In this document: positions 25,467-37,217 of the stretch, one piece after another
Layout of the letters: the number at the start of each line of letters is the position of its first letter
How positions within the stretch are numbered: the stretch's first letter is position 1
DNA from: Linyphia triangularis
Taxonomy: Eukaryota > Arthropoda > Arachnida > Araneae > Linyphiidae
Direction: 5' to 3'
Length of the DNA stretch: 64,000 nt
NCBI GenBank assembly: GCA_963978545.1
Contig: OZ021729.1
Coordinates: forward strand, 91,666,466-91,730,465
The notes under the pieces: generated by a model
Databases searched by the model: none
Told to the model about the DNA's origin: nothing
What the model saw: the letters and a program-made list of their open reading frames with translations, nothing else
Made by a program: the position numbers and the translations under genes

Positions 25467-25636
25467 TAACTCTTAGAGCAATAAGGCTCTTTGCAATAAG
25501 ACCAAGCTGATTGTGTCAACAGTCACACATTTTTTTTTTTAAATTAACCTTGAAAATGTAAAGACGGCACCCTTAAAAGTATTAGTAATTACAATATTTC
25601 CATTTTAGCAGGCACGTAATTGTTCAGTTAGCATTC

Positions 25637-25639
<3 letters not shown>

Positions 25640-25677
<38 letters not shown>
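25640..25677. repeat. (AT)n microsatellite, 38 bases
   Basis: Uninterrupted AT alternation. Confidence 0.95.
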
Positions 25678-25680
<3 letters not shown>

Positions 25681-25908
25681 CTATTAACTAATCTTAAATT
25701 GTGCATAACAAACCCATCTAAACGTTACAAATGTAATACCACATAATTTACCGCGTTAAACACACATAGGGTATAAATTGAACCTTATCCGAAAAGTATG
25801 GAATCAAGCTTAGTTAAAAAAGAAAATTATCGAATAAAATGTTTAATATATGTTATATAATAATTAACCTAAGACACACTTTGCGAAAATTTGAACTATT
25901 TTAATTAT

Positions 25909-25944
<36 letters not shown>

Positions 25945-28850
25945 AGTATATATTTTTTTATTTAAAGATTTTGACTTCATGATCCCATTGAAATTTCTGA
26001 ATATATGTTGATTTTTCCAGACCCAGATTGCTCTAAACATATCAGGTTAATTATTGCCATTCATAATTCGTTAATATTTATTTCTTGATATTTGTTTTCT
26101 TAAATATTTTCAACCAGTAGCAACAGAATATATATGGGTAATTCTTAGAGGGCAACGGGGGGCTCATTGTGCTCTTTTTTCTGCCCGTAAACAGATAGAA
26201 TTTTAAAAATATGATGAATCTGTAGTAATTTTTATTTTTTTTAATATAATATTAGTTAGTAGCAAAGATATATGGTGCTGTTCTTTCGACTATATTCAGA
26301 TCAATTTGAACTTCAATTGTAACAGCTCTGGGGTAAATATACTAAACTTTCAACTTTTACAGAGCATGATTTTCAAAAATTAGCATTTTTTTTGTGCTAA
26401 ATCATGGCTTTCTAAAAACAATGGCATGACAGAAGAAATACAGTTCAAAATAGTTTCTTATGCCGTTTCCTTTCTCTTCGAGTATACTCGGGTTAAATTT
26501 CAAGTCATTTTTGACTACTAGCATTTTTTTAAGATTTTGAAAGTTGAACTTTGATTATAAACACTCTTAAGCACGGGACATAGACGTGTCCAGTGTGACA
26601 GTAAGAACTTAATTAACCATAACTACTAGATTAAACACAATTTTGCAATTATAAAAAAAATACTGTTTACAAGTAGATAAAAGAGCCAATATTTCCCTGG
26701 ATTACATCAGAGAATTGCCAATATATTAATTAAACGTTTCCACCCTTGTCCAATTTCTCTCTTACGAAAGAATCTTTCTTCGAAGTTATTCTATACAATT
26801 TCTCAAAGTAAAAGTTCAAAAAAGAATTCCAATCATGCACAGCAAATTCTTCAGTATAAGAAGAACATGATTTTTTTTTAACGCACTTAACTAGAAAAAC
26901 TTTTCCCAGGTATTTCATCAACTAGGATTTTAAACACTGAACACTGGAATTTCTAATAATTATTCGAGTTGAGCGCTTATAAAAAAAAAATTCTCTACAA
27001 ACTTTTACAACAACATTCAATATCTATGCACTCGTATTGCGCTCGCACTTTCAACCCCAATTTCGATTCAACCAAATATTTACATCTATGATGAGAACAT
27101 TCTACTAACAGTGAACAAACTTGAGTTTCTTTTATTAGTTGCGACAATCAAAAAAAAACCAAAATACGTCTTAAAATATGTCGATCGACAACTATACTCG
27201 TTCTCCTTATCGTAAAATACGGTATGTGCTTTTGCAAAACTTGAAGTGAATATTTGCAATCATGATCAGCATATTCATTCAGAAATGACAAAACTTAAGT
27301 TTCCGTGATTTTAACGCGAGAAACTAAATACGTTTCACTTGATGGCTTTTCCCTTCACGATTCGATCAATGCATAGTCCGCTGAATGCTTGGATTTTTAA
27401 TAATACGTTGAGAAGGAACAAAATAGCAATAATAATACTCTTCCATTACAATATCATTTTTCTTAAAACTTTTCGCTTAGCAATACCACACTTCACAGGA
27501 CGGATATTAATTTAAAAATCCCTTCTCTTCAATATCAACTCCTTTTTTTTTTTTTTTTTTCCTTCTTCTTTTTCATATGTAACCTTCTTCAAAAGAGAAA
27601 GAGCGTCGTGTTTAAAATGAACGGGAGAGGAAATATATTTTCATGGACAAAAAAAAAAAGTAAAATAAAAAATGCCAACTTGGAGATAACGTTTTATGGA
27701 AAAGAAATATATATCAAGAAATTTTCTTCTACAGAGGAGAGATGCGCGCGCGAGAGAGAAAAAAAAAGTTTCCTAAAATAAACTATGGCTGATTATTTGA
27801 CAAAAATACAGTTTCTTCGAAAAACTTTAATTTTAAAACGAAAGCAGAACTTATCACGCTGCTTGGAAAAATTTCCCCTCGTCGATTTTCTTTCAGAATC
27901 AACAGCGCCGGAAATTAGAATTTTCTTTCGAACTTCAAGTTAGGTTCAAGGCCCTTCCAAACGCTGCTCCCCCCCCCCTCCCCTTCTGTCTTGTACTCCA
28001 ATGTTACTTAATCTTACTAAGTATATCTGTAAGATGGTGTTTCTAGGCAGCGATGGGTTTCAAGGCCCGTTAATATTACATCTAGTGTAATAAGATGGCA
28101 CAAGAAGTGTTAGAAATTCTGGCACATTTCATCAGTTAAAGGGCCTATAGTTTTTTTCTCCCCCCCCCCCCCCCTCGTCGAAACTTTCTTTTACAGTGTG
28201 ACGTAATCTGTGTAAAAAGTAGTTCGTGCTTTGAGGATCAAGAAGGTGATGCCTAAAGCATGAGTTACAAAATTTGAATTAAAAGAGTTTTGAAGGGGCT
28301 ATTTTCTCAGAGATTTAAATAGAGAAAGAAAAAAAAATCCGATACTCAGTTGGTGACTAACGATAAAATAAAAATTTACTTTCACGTACACAAAACTTAA
28401 TATGGTAGATATGTATATTCTTGAGGGGGGGGGGGGGGAATGCTCAGATAAAATATGCATGATGTTAGGAACTGGCTGTGCTTTACGCGTTTTAAAAGGA
28501 ATTAACAAACAAAAAAGGAGATGCAGCTGAATATGAAAATTATTTGTTTTTAAATAAATGTATTTTTATTCGTATTTTCAGGCTGATTTGTTTCACTGAT
28601 ATTAGTCGCGGCTTTAAATTTTTTTTGAAATACGGCACATTTTTTAATTTAAAAGTATTTATTTGATTTTATTGTGCATTATTAACAGTTTATGGAAATA
28701 ATTAAATTAAAAAATTAAAAAAAAAAAAATCACTTTTAATTTTTCTTTTATTCCATTCATTCTTTCAATAAATTCATAAGTAGGTCTGGATTTCAAAAAT
28801 ATCGATATACCAGATTATTATTGTTATGAGGATACTGGATGATTCGTGTT
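25678..28850. other. Unique region, no gene; GC-richer block at 27360-28200
   Basis: No gene seen. Contains a 30-base T run (about 25911-25940), GCGCGCGCGAGAGAGA at 27744, a 10-C run (27969-27978), a 15-C run (28160-28174) and a 14-G run (28425-28438). The block 27360-28000 has sequence complexity unlike the flanking AT-rich DNA and could be a constrained non-coding element. Confidence 0.4.
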
Positions 28851-28854
28851 TTTG

Positions 28855-29210
28855 GCGTTCCCCATTTAGTGATATAATTCCCATCGATATTAATAAACAA
28901 CTGGATAGACTGCTTAACGCTGGGAAAATGAAGCCGTTGCCAGATGCCGTTGGTGGGATAAAAAATACGGATTGCCGAGGATTGAAAATAAAATTTTGGG
29001 TTGTCAATAGTAGACCTTAATTAGTAATAATGTGCAAAAAATATATATATACTCTAGCATTTTACAAGGTTTTTCGCATTTCCATCCAACTATAAAAGCG
29101 AACTGTGATTTGTTAATCTTCCCACCAGCTTCGCAATTCCAGGCGCGTTTATCTCTTTGCATTGACAATGGAGCAGTCTATCCAGTTGTTTATCTATATC
29201 GATGATGATT
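28855..29210. repeat. Imperfect inverted repeat, possible hairpin or old MITE
   Basis: The left arm has CGATATTAATAAACAACTGG followed by ATAGACTGC (about 28885-28915). The right arm has the complement, GCAGTCTATCCAGTTGTTTA followed by TCTATATCGATG (about 29172-29205). Weaker matches (GTTGGTGGGA against TCCCACCAG) continue inward. The ~31-bp core pair is the convincing part. Open frames across it are likely by-products of the inversion. Confidence 0.6.
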
Positions 29211-29601
29211 CCCAAGGAAGATAGCGTTCTTGTGTAGCAAAGTAACATGTCTGTTTATCTTCTAGATGGTAATCAATATTTAAATTTTTGAGAAAAAAAA
29301 AAGGAAAAAAAAAACCATGTGAAAGGATACGTTCATGCGTTTTTTTTTTTTTTTTTTTGGTTTTTTTAATTTTTTTTTTATTTTGTTTAATGAATATAAA
29401 TAAATTGGGAATAAATAGATTTTACTTAATTTCGTAGCTTAAAAACCATAACTGTAAATAACACACTTTACAACTAGCAGTGCATCATGGATTGCTTAAG
29501 AAATTGGTTACAGATAACGCAGATGTAGTAAATGTATTAATATATAAAATTTTATAAAAGTGTATCTCTTTTTACAATTATTTTCAAAACTTCTTGCAAT
29601 T

Positions 29602-29646
<45 letters not shown>

Positions 29647-30238
29647 TCCCTTGACATACTTTGAACGAATTGACTTGGAAATAGTTTTAAATGATATCAG
29701 GCTTAGAAATTGTGTGTTGGTTCAAAGTGTAAACTTAATTATTTTCATATCCATTGAATTAAATTACATTAATTTTTTGCTAAGAAATATGATTTTTTGC
29801 TAAGAAATATGATTTTTTCAAGTATATAGATAGTAAATAATTTAATCCTAATTAATCAGTATAGTTTGGGTTCTACTGTATACAAAGACTTTAACTTTCC
29901 ATTGTGAAGTTACAAAAAAAAAAAAAAAAAAAAAAAACTCTTTTGTCTATCTGAAATTAAATAACAACTTGATGCGTTTTGAATATTGGAATTCAATTCA
30001 TCATTTCGAAATCGCTAAATATGACAGTTCAAACTACCCTTATCACTCGCAAGCTTGAAACATCTCACCACCAACGTTCCAAAGCCAAAAAAATATTTTG
30101 TAAAATATCCTCCACCGCATGGTCGAGTGATCCATCAAAAAGAAAGAAAAAAAAGAGATCTGCTCATGACAATCTTGCTCAAAGTAGCCGTGTGATAGGA
30201 AACGAACAAATACATCATCGTTTGTGTGTTTTCACGTA
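29211..30238. other. AT-rich DNA with long homopolymers, no gene seen
   Basis: T runs at 29341-29358 and 29604-29642, an A run near 29914-29937, and a 22-bp direct duplication TTTTTGCTAAGAAATATGAT (29774-29815). A plus-strand frame at 29979-30239 is Lys/Ser-rich and ends at a donor-like GTAAGG, but I do not recognise it. Confidence 0.4.
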
Positions 30239-30490
30239 AGGGGACGCTGGCGTCGCGCGATAAACACGGAATACCTCTCATATGATACATTCCGCGCTCA
30301 TTAGATTAAAAAAAAAAAAAAAAAAAACGGGAACAATCAATCGATATCAGTGTCTGCACAAGTTCCGGGAAATTTCCGGGCTCTAAAAATCTAATAAGTG
30401 CCGCGAGAAAAAAAAATTAGTTTTATGAAAGTGGGAATTTTTCGGGACGGATGTACAAACTCTGACAATAATTGCGATATACTGCGGTAA
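30239..30490. promoter_or_regulatory. GC-richer unique block, possible regulatory element
   Basis: Contains GCGTCGCGCGATAAACACGG, the tandem word TTCCGGGAAATTTCCGGG (STAT- or Rel-like half sites), and an inverted pair GCGCTCATTAGATT / AATCTAATAAGTGCCGCG around an A run. An ATG at 30425 opens 21 codons up to a donor GCG/GTAAGG, too short to judge. Function is inference. Confidence 0.3.
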
Positions 30491-30897
30491 GGTGAGAAGA
30501 AAATAGGCTGGAGATTGGGAATTTGTTAAATGGAGTGTGTTCGAACTAAAACTAAGTTACCAAAAACGTCAGGTTGTGTTTGCGAGGGGGGGGGGGACGG
30601 AAAGTGTGGCAGGATTCCTGTTAGAAAAGGTTTGACAATTGTCGGTGGAAATTATGATTTGTAGAATAACATAAGATACTTGATGTATTATCCAGATTAC
30701 TGTAGAAAAAAACATATTTCTTTTAATTTGAAGTGATCTTTTTAGTTGAATTCACTTGGTGATGGAATGAAAAACCGAATCTGTAGAGTGACCATTGTAA
30801 CTACTCAAATGATTTCTGTGCTAATAAATTAAAATCTGGCTCATAATCTAATGCTAGTTGCAAATTAAGATTCTATTTCTTTTGCACATTGTTGGTT
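30491..30897. other. Unique stretch without recognisable gene
   Basis: An 11-G run at 30586-30596. Nothing else assignable. Confidence 0.5.
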
Positions 30898-31075
30898 CGT
30901 TGGTTTATAAGCTCAAAGACCTATATTTATGCACAGTAACGGCTAATCATGCCGGGACCTACAGCTTAAAGTGGATTTTGAACCACAACGAACATCCATT
31001 CCTAACCCGATATTTGAACCCGGCATATTTGGCTTGCGTGATCAGAGCTCTAACCACACAGCCATCAGATGGGCC
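30898..31075 (-). mobile_element. tRNA-derived SINE, family 2, copy A
   Basis: On the minus strand the element starts at the GGCCCATCTG end. It has a box-A-like TGGCTGTGTGGTTAGAGCTC and a box-B-like GGGTTCAAATATCGG, then a body GGATGTTCGTTGTGGTTC, CGGCATGATTAGCCGTTA and GCATAAATATAGGTCTTTGA. Copy B at 43390-43545 shares the body and tail. Pol III promoter boxes plus a non-tRNA body are the hallmark of SINEs. No clean target-site duplication was seen. Confidence 0.7.
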
Positions 31076-31301
31076 TTTTGCACTTTGTATTCCAACCATA
31101 GAACAAACTTGTATTGATTCCTCCCTGTATTATTCCCCTACACACTTTCAACTCCAATAATTTGAACATCAGCCGCTCCCAATATTTAGAAGAATTCTGG
31201 GTTTATTATTATCATTTAAAAATAGGCTCTATTTTATTTTATCCAATTAAACGTAGTAAACATAGGATGACCCCACCAATGGCTCAATTTTGTAAAAAAA
31301 A

Positions 31302-31336
<35 letters not shown>

Positions 31337-31429
31337 TGCTTTAAACATACGGATTTGAGTATTACTCTTGACATTAGACATAATATTTTTCTTTGAATAT
31401 TGGTGACACTGTTTTCACATTGATTTGGG

Positions 31430-31510
31430 TTGTCTGCTGCTGAACGAACCGTTGAAGAATTTTATTTTCCGGGAACTCGTATCTTCGGAGTATTGCAATT
31501 AGTTCTTGGT
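31430..31510 (+). other. Exon-like open stretch before a consensus donor
   Basis: Reads LSAAERTVEEFYFPGTRIFG then VLQLVLG and meets TTG/GTAAGTATG. The R-I-x-G-x-L-Q-x-x-x-G pattern resembles the first membrane helix of small tetraspan proteins, but there is no in-frame ATG and no acceptor between the upstream stop and this stretch. It may be a decayed exon or chance. Confidence 0.2.
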
Positions 31511-31908
31511 AAGTATGTCATTAGAAAATTATTCACTTGCATCCGATTTACAAGAAATATTTTCAGTATTTGTACTGTTTTTGTGCATTACAAGGACAAC
31601 AATGTCCGATCAAATAATTTGGCAATGTAAATTTAAGTAAAGTGTTTGCACAATTTTGTTCTTGTTTTATTTTGAACAGAATCTTCCCCATGATGCAAAA
31701 CTCATTAAGAATTGTAGTATATATATGTGAGTTTCATTCTAAAACAATGTAAAGGAGCTATAACGAAAAATCAGCAACACTAACTTTATTTGATCCATAA
31801 CATGGTAGTGTCAACCTATGGGTTTTATATGAGACGGGAGGGAAAAAAGATCCATTGTTTTCCTTAAACTGACACCAGCAGGGAGTAACAATCTAGTCAG
31901 ATGAAACT

Positions 31909-31937
31909 TAGCACGGAATCGTGCTAATTCCGTGCTA
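31909..31937. repeat. Perfect 11-bp stem hairpin
   Basis: TAGCACGGAAT, a 7-base loop CGTGCTA, then ATTCCGTGCTA. A further GCTAAATCGTACTAATTACG follows. Its function is unknown. Confidence 0.8.
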
Positions 31938-33656
31938 AATCGTACTAATTACGACAGAATCCAAATACTATATCCTGTGATAAAATAAGATTATGCACCA
32001 ATTCCTGTGTAGCACAGCGGTGTTGACCAATGTATGAAGCAAGGAAGAGGGGGGGTCTGGAAAGATTGGCTAATCCATGCCGAATCTCGAACATCGTTAC
32101 AAAATATACGATTTTTTTATTTTTAATAAACATGTCAAACCTCACAAAACGCATTTTTTACCCTTCCATCCTTTCTTATAAGCACCATATTTCAATTTTA
32201 AAACTCTGCATCGACATTTCAATACTTCCGGTACATTTCGCCCAGCACTTGGCGAGATATGCTAAGATCCGTAGCAACGGCCGGTCTTCAATGGTCTACA
32301 TCGGGATTGACCAGTGTCGAGCCGATATTGGCCAGTGGATTTTCGCTAGTGGGATTACGTCTGGTATGCTTTTTGAGAAGCCAAAGGTATTAAGAATAAA
32401 AGAAATAGTAATATTTCAAGAGCGAAATGTTTTTGTTTCCTAGTGTATGAGAATAATTGCATTTGTAAGCTTACTTACTGTAAGAAAAATTAATATATAT
32501 TGAAGAAATATTCATTTAATTACTAAAATAGCTTCCGTTCATTGAAAATGCTCATGTTTTATTTTAAGTAAATATTTATGGTGAAGAACTTAATTTATTT
32601 ACGATTTATAAATATCGTGGAGGACAATAAATAATTAGTCTATAAAACAAAATTTTAAATGTGCAACCGCTTTTTCGTGTGTTTAATAAATGCACGAATT
32701 TGTTACAATGAATCAAATTACTCTTTTTAATTTTCCTGGTAAAATTTCTTGCATTATCACTTTGGCATTTGGTTTTATGCAATTTTCAATTATAATTTAA
32801 ATCTAACATATTCAGTATTTATTTTTTCTAGATTTTTTAACTTGACTTATATGTTGTAAAAAAAAAAAAAAAAATGTTTTCCAAAATAAATGTTTAAAAA
32901 AATTCGTATAATTTTTGGCTCAAAATACCTTTACAAATGAATACTTATGTTTGAGTTAACTTTATCCACAAACAAAACCTAAAAAAAAAAAAAAGTTGAC
33001 ATTTTTAATCTTTATAACATGTCGTTAATGGTCGAAATTCTAAAGTATTCAGCTTACATATGAGACAAACAGAATAAAAAGACATGATTTGGGGTGGTTG
33101 GGTTATTTATTGCTATTGTCAAATGGGTAATTTATTGTTGGGCTATTTATTGATAAGCCAATTAAAACACTGTAAATAATTCATTTGAAAGGATGTTTGT
33201 GATACCAATCTAAATTCCTTGTCGAAATAATTGTAGATGCCTGCGTTATGTACAGCTTCATGAATTAAGCACAAGCTGGTGTCACAGTCAATTGGACACA
33301 TTCTATGTTTCCTAGTAGATGTCACTGTTGTAGTCAGTATGATGGATCATTAGTTTAAGAAGACGTCACAATCCTTGTTTTAGTGTTTCATAAAATGTCA
33401 GTATCGTAATGGGCGTAGTTCAGGACTTGAGTTGAAGTTGTCCCAGATTGGTTCACTTCATTTTAAACTAGCGCAGACGTAATAGTAGTCAGAATCACAA
33501 AATCGTATGATAATCATTCACAATAGGGACTCTAATGGATTTTATAATGTGTCCAATTCAGTGTTATGGTTTGGAAGCAAAAAAAACACAATTCTGTAAT
33601 ATGTAAGACGTCATGAAGCCATTCAATCACGCAGGAAAACTTGCAGCGCATCTCTG
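31938..33656. other. Mostly unique AT-rich DNA, no certain gene
   Basis: A GC-richer patch at 32230-32360 holds GGCCGGTC and two CCAGTG words but no gene I recognise. Poly(A) runs lie near 32860 and 32981-32993. Several GACGTCA-type words lie between 33360 and 33620. Confidence 0.4.
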
Positions 33657-34235
33657 AATACAAAATGATACATGGACACTTAAAAATCACAAATACATCT
33701 TTTTACAATCATTCCAGCAACTTTTCTTCATTTCATTCCAACAACTTTTCTTCATTTCATTCCAGCAACTTTTCTTCATTTCATTCCTTCCGTCTTTACC
33801 ATTCCATAAATTCCAACAACTGGACATCCGTTCCCCGTGCAGTCACACTGAGTTCTTCACACACCATCGCTACTCCTTACCATATCTAAAACTTAACCTT
33901 GAAAGGCAGCCCTTTAGACTATCTGCCTGCGGCCGACGACGATCTTTCGATACGACGATTTTTGTATAAAATTATTACTGGATACAAAATGAAACATGAA
34001 AATAATAAACATATTTACAACTATATACAGTCATTCCAGCAACTTTTCTCCATTCCATTCCTTCAATCTAACCATTCCTTGAATTCCAACAACCGGACAT
34101 CCGTCCCCCGTGCAATCGCACCGAATCCATCACCACCTCCACACACCATTACTACTTCTCATCATTCTTCAACCGGGCAAGGCAGTCACTCTGGCCATCC
34201 GTCTGTGACCGATGACGATCTTTCTATCGGTTGGT
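33657..34235 (+). repeat. Direct duplication of a ~260-bp segment
   Basis: 33657-33955 and 33980-34235 align: ATACAAAATGA, CATTCCAGCAACTTTTCT, CATTCCTTC, AATTCCAACAACYGGACATC, CCGTGCARTC and GACGATCTTTCKAT occur in both in order. In the first copy ATTTCATTCCAGCAACTTTT-type sequence is itself repeated three times. The second copy abuts the exon-like minus-strand frame at 34250-34354, which the first copy lacks. Confidence 0.75.
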
Positions 34236-34249
34236 GGAACACACCTTAC

Positions 34250-34354
34250 CTCATCAGCCACAAGCGGATTGCCAGAAGGACTCTCTTCCCAGTCCATTGG
34301 TTCATTGACCAAGGCTGTGCACTCCCAATCCATAAATTCGTCGTCGTCGTTCAT
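34250..34354 (-). CDS. Possible short exon with repeated MDWE motif
   Basis: On the minus strand, ATG at 34354 gives MNDDDEFMDWECTALVNEPM then DWEESPSGNPLVADE and reaches a strong donor GAG/GTAAGG at 34250. The peptide is very acidic with an internal repeat (F-M-D-W-E and P-M-D-W-E). The open frame runs past the donor for 26 more codons if unspliced. I do not recognise the family. The neighbouring direct duplication covers the sequence after the donor. Confidence 0.3.
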
Positions 34355-34420
34355 CATGAACACAAATTGAAGTTGATATATGAACTTTTTAAATAACCCA
34401 AAAAAATTCTGTTTCGGCAC

Positions 34421-35690
34421 TTTTACAACAGTTTATTTTCCTGGTCTCTTAAATTCAGTCACAACAAAGACAATTGATCTCTGTTGTCGATTTAATTAGT
34501 CGAGTCGTAACTTATTATTGTTGCAAATCCGTAATGATTCTCATTGTTAAAAGTGATAATAAAGTTCGGGAGTTTATTGTTAAAAGAACTATGTAGAAAC
34601 GAAGAGCTGAAAGGGTATAGAACATCGCACAACTTTCAATTAATTACACTATACACTGGTCTGCATTTAAATTTGACACATTGTATCACTTTCTACTAAG
34701 TGTTAGTCTTGCACTATAAGTTAACAATCATAAGTTTAGCATATTAAATGTGTGTTATTGAGCATATTAAATTAGTTTTGAAAAGAACTAAACACATTTT
34801 TAATGATATTTATTTGTTTCATTGACATTTCTTCGACTTTTAAATATTCAGGCACTTGTAATGGCAACCAATATCAGAATTTTATTTTTATTAACATTAT
34901 ATGTTGATTTTTTTTTTTTAATTAATTATCAAGTAATTATAAAGGCCTTTTTAAAATCTGTATGCACAGTACTTATTTTATAATTTTGAGTTTGTAGAGT
35001 TTGTCTCGGAAAATTCTTGATTAATTTATCTTTGTTTGAAATAAAAATAAAAAATAAAAAATAAAAAAAAGTACGTGCTGATATAGTTTTCTTGAAAAAA
35101 ATTTTTTTTTTTTTTTAACTATAAGTGTTTTTTAAGAAGCTTGGTTTTCCAAACACAATTTACATGATTTTTCAAAAAAAAAAAAAAATCTTCTGTTTGG
35201 TTTGTTAAAGATAATTTTCTTGTCAAATTTCAATGCATATGTTCATAGACCAGAGCTAACTAACATTTTGGAAATGTATCCATTCTTGTTGAGGAGTCAT
35301 TTAGAAACAAGATTTTAGTCTACTATTAATTTTTGATCTAGAACTTATTTATTGGCTTATCAAAATGCAATAGTGCCGGATAAAAACGCAAAAAAATTTC
35401 CAGGTACTAGTAAGGTTCTTAGTTTTCAATTTCTGATATAAACCACCTTCTCCGTCAAGCCATCTTGGATTTTATTGTGGTCATTTTGAAATATCAGTAT
35501 ATTATCAATATCTCTGCCTCTAAGTCCCTTAGGACCATACATATTTGGGGTCAAGGAATACAACTAAACAATCTTTAAATGTATCAGACTATATTACTCA
35601 CTAATATATGCAGGGCCTTTATCGGGAGTGGAGGGGGGTCAACCCCCAAAAAATTTGAAAGGCGGTCGGTCGGCAAACTTTCGAAATTTC

Positions 35691-35724
<34 letters not shown>

Positions 35725-36093
35725 ATTACGAACAATAGAGAAAACATTGATTGGAAAAAGTAAAAATAAGTTAAATCGTCAATTTAAAAAAAAAACCGAA
35801 CGCAATACATACTAAGTAATCTAAGTAAGTCGGAACGTTTGAATTGGGGTAAAAATATTATTCCTTTAACGTATCAATCCTTTTCAATAGGCCCATTCAA
35901 TTAATCATTGTTATCTTCATTGATAACTATTAAATAAAATTAAACTAATTTTTTTATATTTATAACTTATTTTTTGTTTCAACGAAATCACAAGGAATAA
36001 TTTATATTAATTGAAATATATGTTTGCTCCTACTGGAATCAGTAGTATATTGTCAAAAATCATTGTCTATTGAAGTATCATTAAATCCGTTAT
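34421..36093. other. AT-rich stretch without recognisable gene
   Basis: Includes a 65-bp dispersed repeat at 34614-34690 (see the copy at 57638-57700), a T run near 35693-35718, and GGGGGGTCAACCCCC near 35634-35648. No gene seen. Confidence 0.5.
34614..34690 (+). repeat. Short dispersed repeat, copy 1
   Basis: GAACATCGCACAACTTTCAA, then CACTATA, CACTGGTCTGCATTTAAATT. The same order occurs at 57638-57700. The CACTGGTCTGCA word resembles the end of the MITE at 59863-60351, so this may be a stray transposon end. Confidence 0.55.
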
Positions 36094-36108
36094 CCCTATA
36101 ACAATCGT

Positions 36109-36217
36109 GTTAGGCATGGGTGTTTGTAAATGTATGTTGGCTTGTTTAATGACGAATGTTTCGGCGCATTATAGCCCTCGTGTTGCTGACGGTGCCAGAT
36201 AATCTGAATACAACCAA
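36109..36217 (+). mobile_element. 5'-truncated SINE (family 1) with 15-bp TSD
   Basis: Begins GTTAGGCATGGGTGTTTGTA, i.e. just after the box-B region of the full-length copy at 37565, and runs to the common end CTGAATACAACCAA. It is flanked by CCCTATAACAATCGT on both sides (36094-36108 and 36218-36232), a perfect target-site duplication. The tRNA-like head is missing. Truncation at the 5' end with an intact TSD shows incomplete LINE-type reverse transcription. Confidence 0.92.
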
Positions 36218-36232
36218 CCCTATAACAATCGT

Positions 36233-36968
36233 AGTGTTTTTATAGGTAATTTTCTGTACATAGAAATGGTCCAACAGAATTTTCCAATGCATTGAATTTA
36301 TTTTTTCAACATTTATATTACTCTTAATTGAAACTCACTTATTTGAACTTTTTTTTTCTGTATTGCAGTACAATTTTCATTGACTGCATTTTGAAAAATA
36401 AAATCAATGAAAAAATATTCAAATGAAGTCCTTGAACATAGTTCACTTAATCGATTTTTGAATTTTAATTATCTTTAAGTGATATTTGTCTCGAAAACGT
36501 CTTCTAAAAATTCCTTTATGAAGTTCTACTAATATGTCTTGATAAAAAATTAATCCATAAAAACAAAATTGTTAATGTAAGTCTTTTATTTTATATCTAT
36601 GCTTGACTTTAAAGTGCAGTTGCAACTTATTTAAGTGATTTTGAGCTTAGATTGACATCTATGAAAATACCGTCGATTCCGTACCATGGATTATCTCTTT
36701 TTTGTCACAAAAACTAATTTTGCAAAACTAATTTTTTTTTCTAATTTTGCATTGAAGTTACTATGATTTCAGTGGGCAAAATAATGCCCAAAAAAACATT
36801 GACATTTTTACAGTTCAGTCCAATTCCACCGAGCAGCTCCTCGAGCGCACCTATCAATGCGTCTTCTTTGCTCTTGCAATTGCATTTAATCAATTCAATG
36901 CAAGCCTTTGAGGCGATTGGTAAAATGCTTCATACAGGAATTCAAGATATATTGTCAACTTTCTGGGT
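36233..36968. other. Unique AT-rich DNA, no certain gene
   Basis: A plus-strand frame at 36763-36993 has a Ser-rich then helical-looking stretch (INASSLLLQLHLINSMQAFE) and runs into the fold-back MITE. It could be a fragment of an older transposon ORF, but I cannot assign it. Confidence 0.35.
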
Positions 36969-37215
36969 CTATACTAAACTTCAACTTAACTAGACATCAC
37001 TTAGACGGTAGATCGTCACAGTGCTCATAGGTATTTAATCCATTTTGGCGGAGTGAAAGCATAATGTTCGCCAAACCACAACCCTGTAGAGAACAAAAGG
37101 CTATAAGGTTTGGCGAGAATTATGTCTTCACTCCACTAAAATGGATTAAATACCTAAGAGCACTGTGACGATCTACCGTCTAAGTGATGTCTAGTTAAGT
37201 TGAAGTTTAGTATAG
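36969..37215. mobile_element. Fold-back MITE, copy 2
   Basis: A 247-bp near-palindrome, CTATACTAAACTTCAACTTA at the left and its complement at the right. Inversion is near-continuous through CGTCACAGTGCTCATAGGTA and CGCCAAACC to a small centre AACCCTGTAGAGAACAAAAG. Copy 1 is at 2892-3128. The arms here are better preserved than in copy 1. It abuts the stop codon of the broken ORF at 37218-37500. Confidence 0.9.
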
Positions 37216-37217
37216 GA

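Noticed and set aside
30050..30235. Minus-strand stretch with SHG resembling a caspase site
   Set aside because: Only a few residues match, with poly-Phe low complexity beside them.
32030..32443. 137-codon plus-strand frame
   Set aside because: No recognisable motif, no splice or promoter context, low-complexity middle; probably chance or transposon scrap.
33899..34396. 165-codon plus-strand frame, the longest in the window
   Set aside because: His/Ser/Pro-rich translation of the duplicated pyrimidine-rich segment; the opposite strand looks more like coding sequence.
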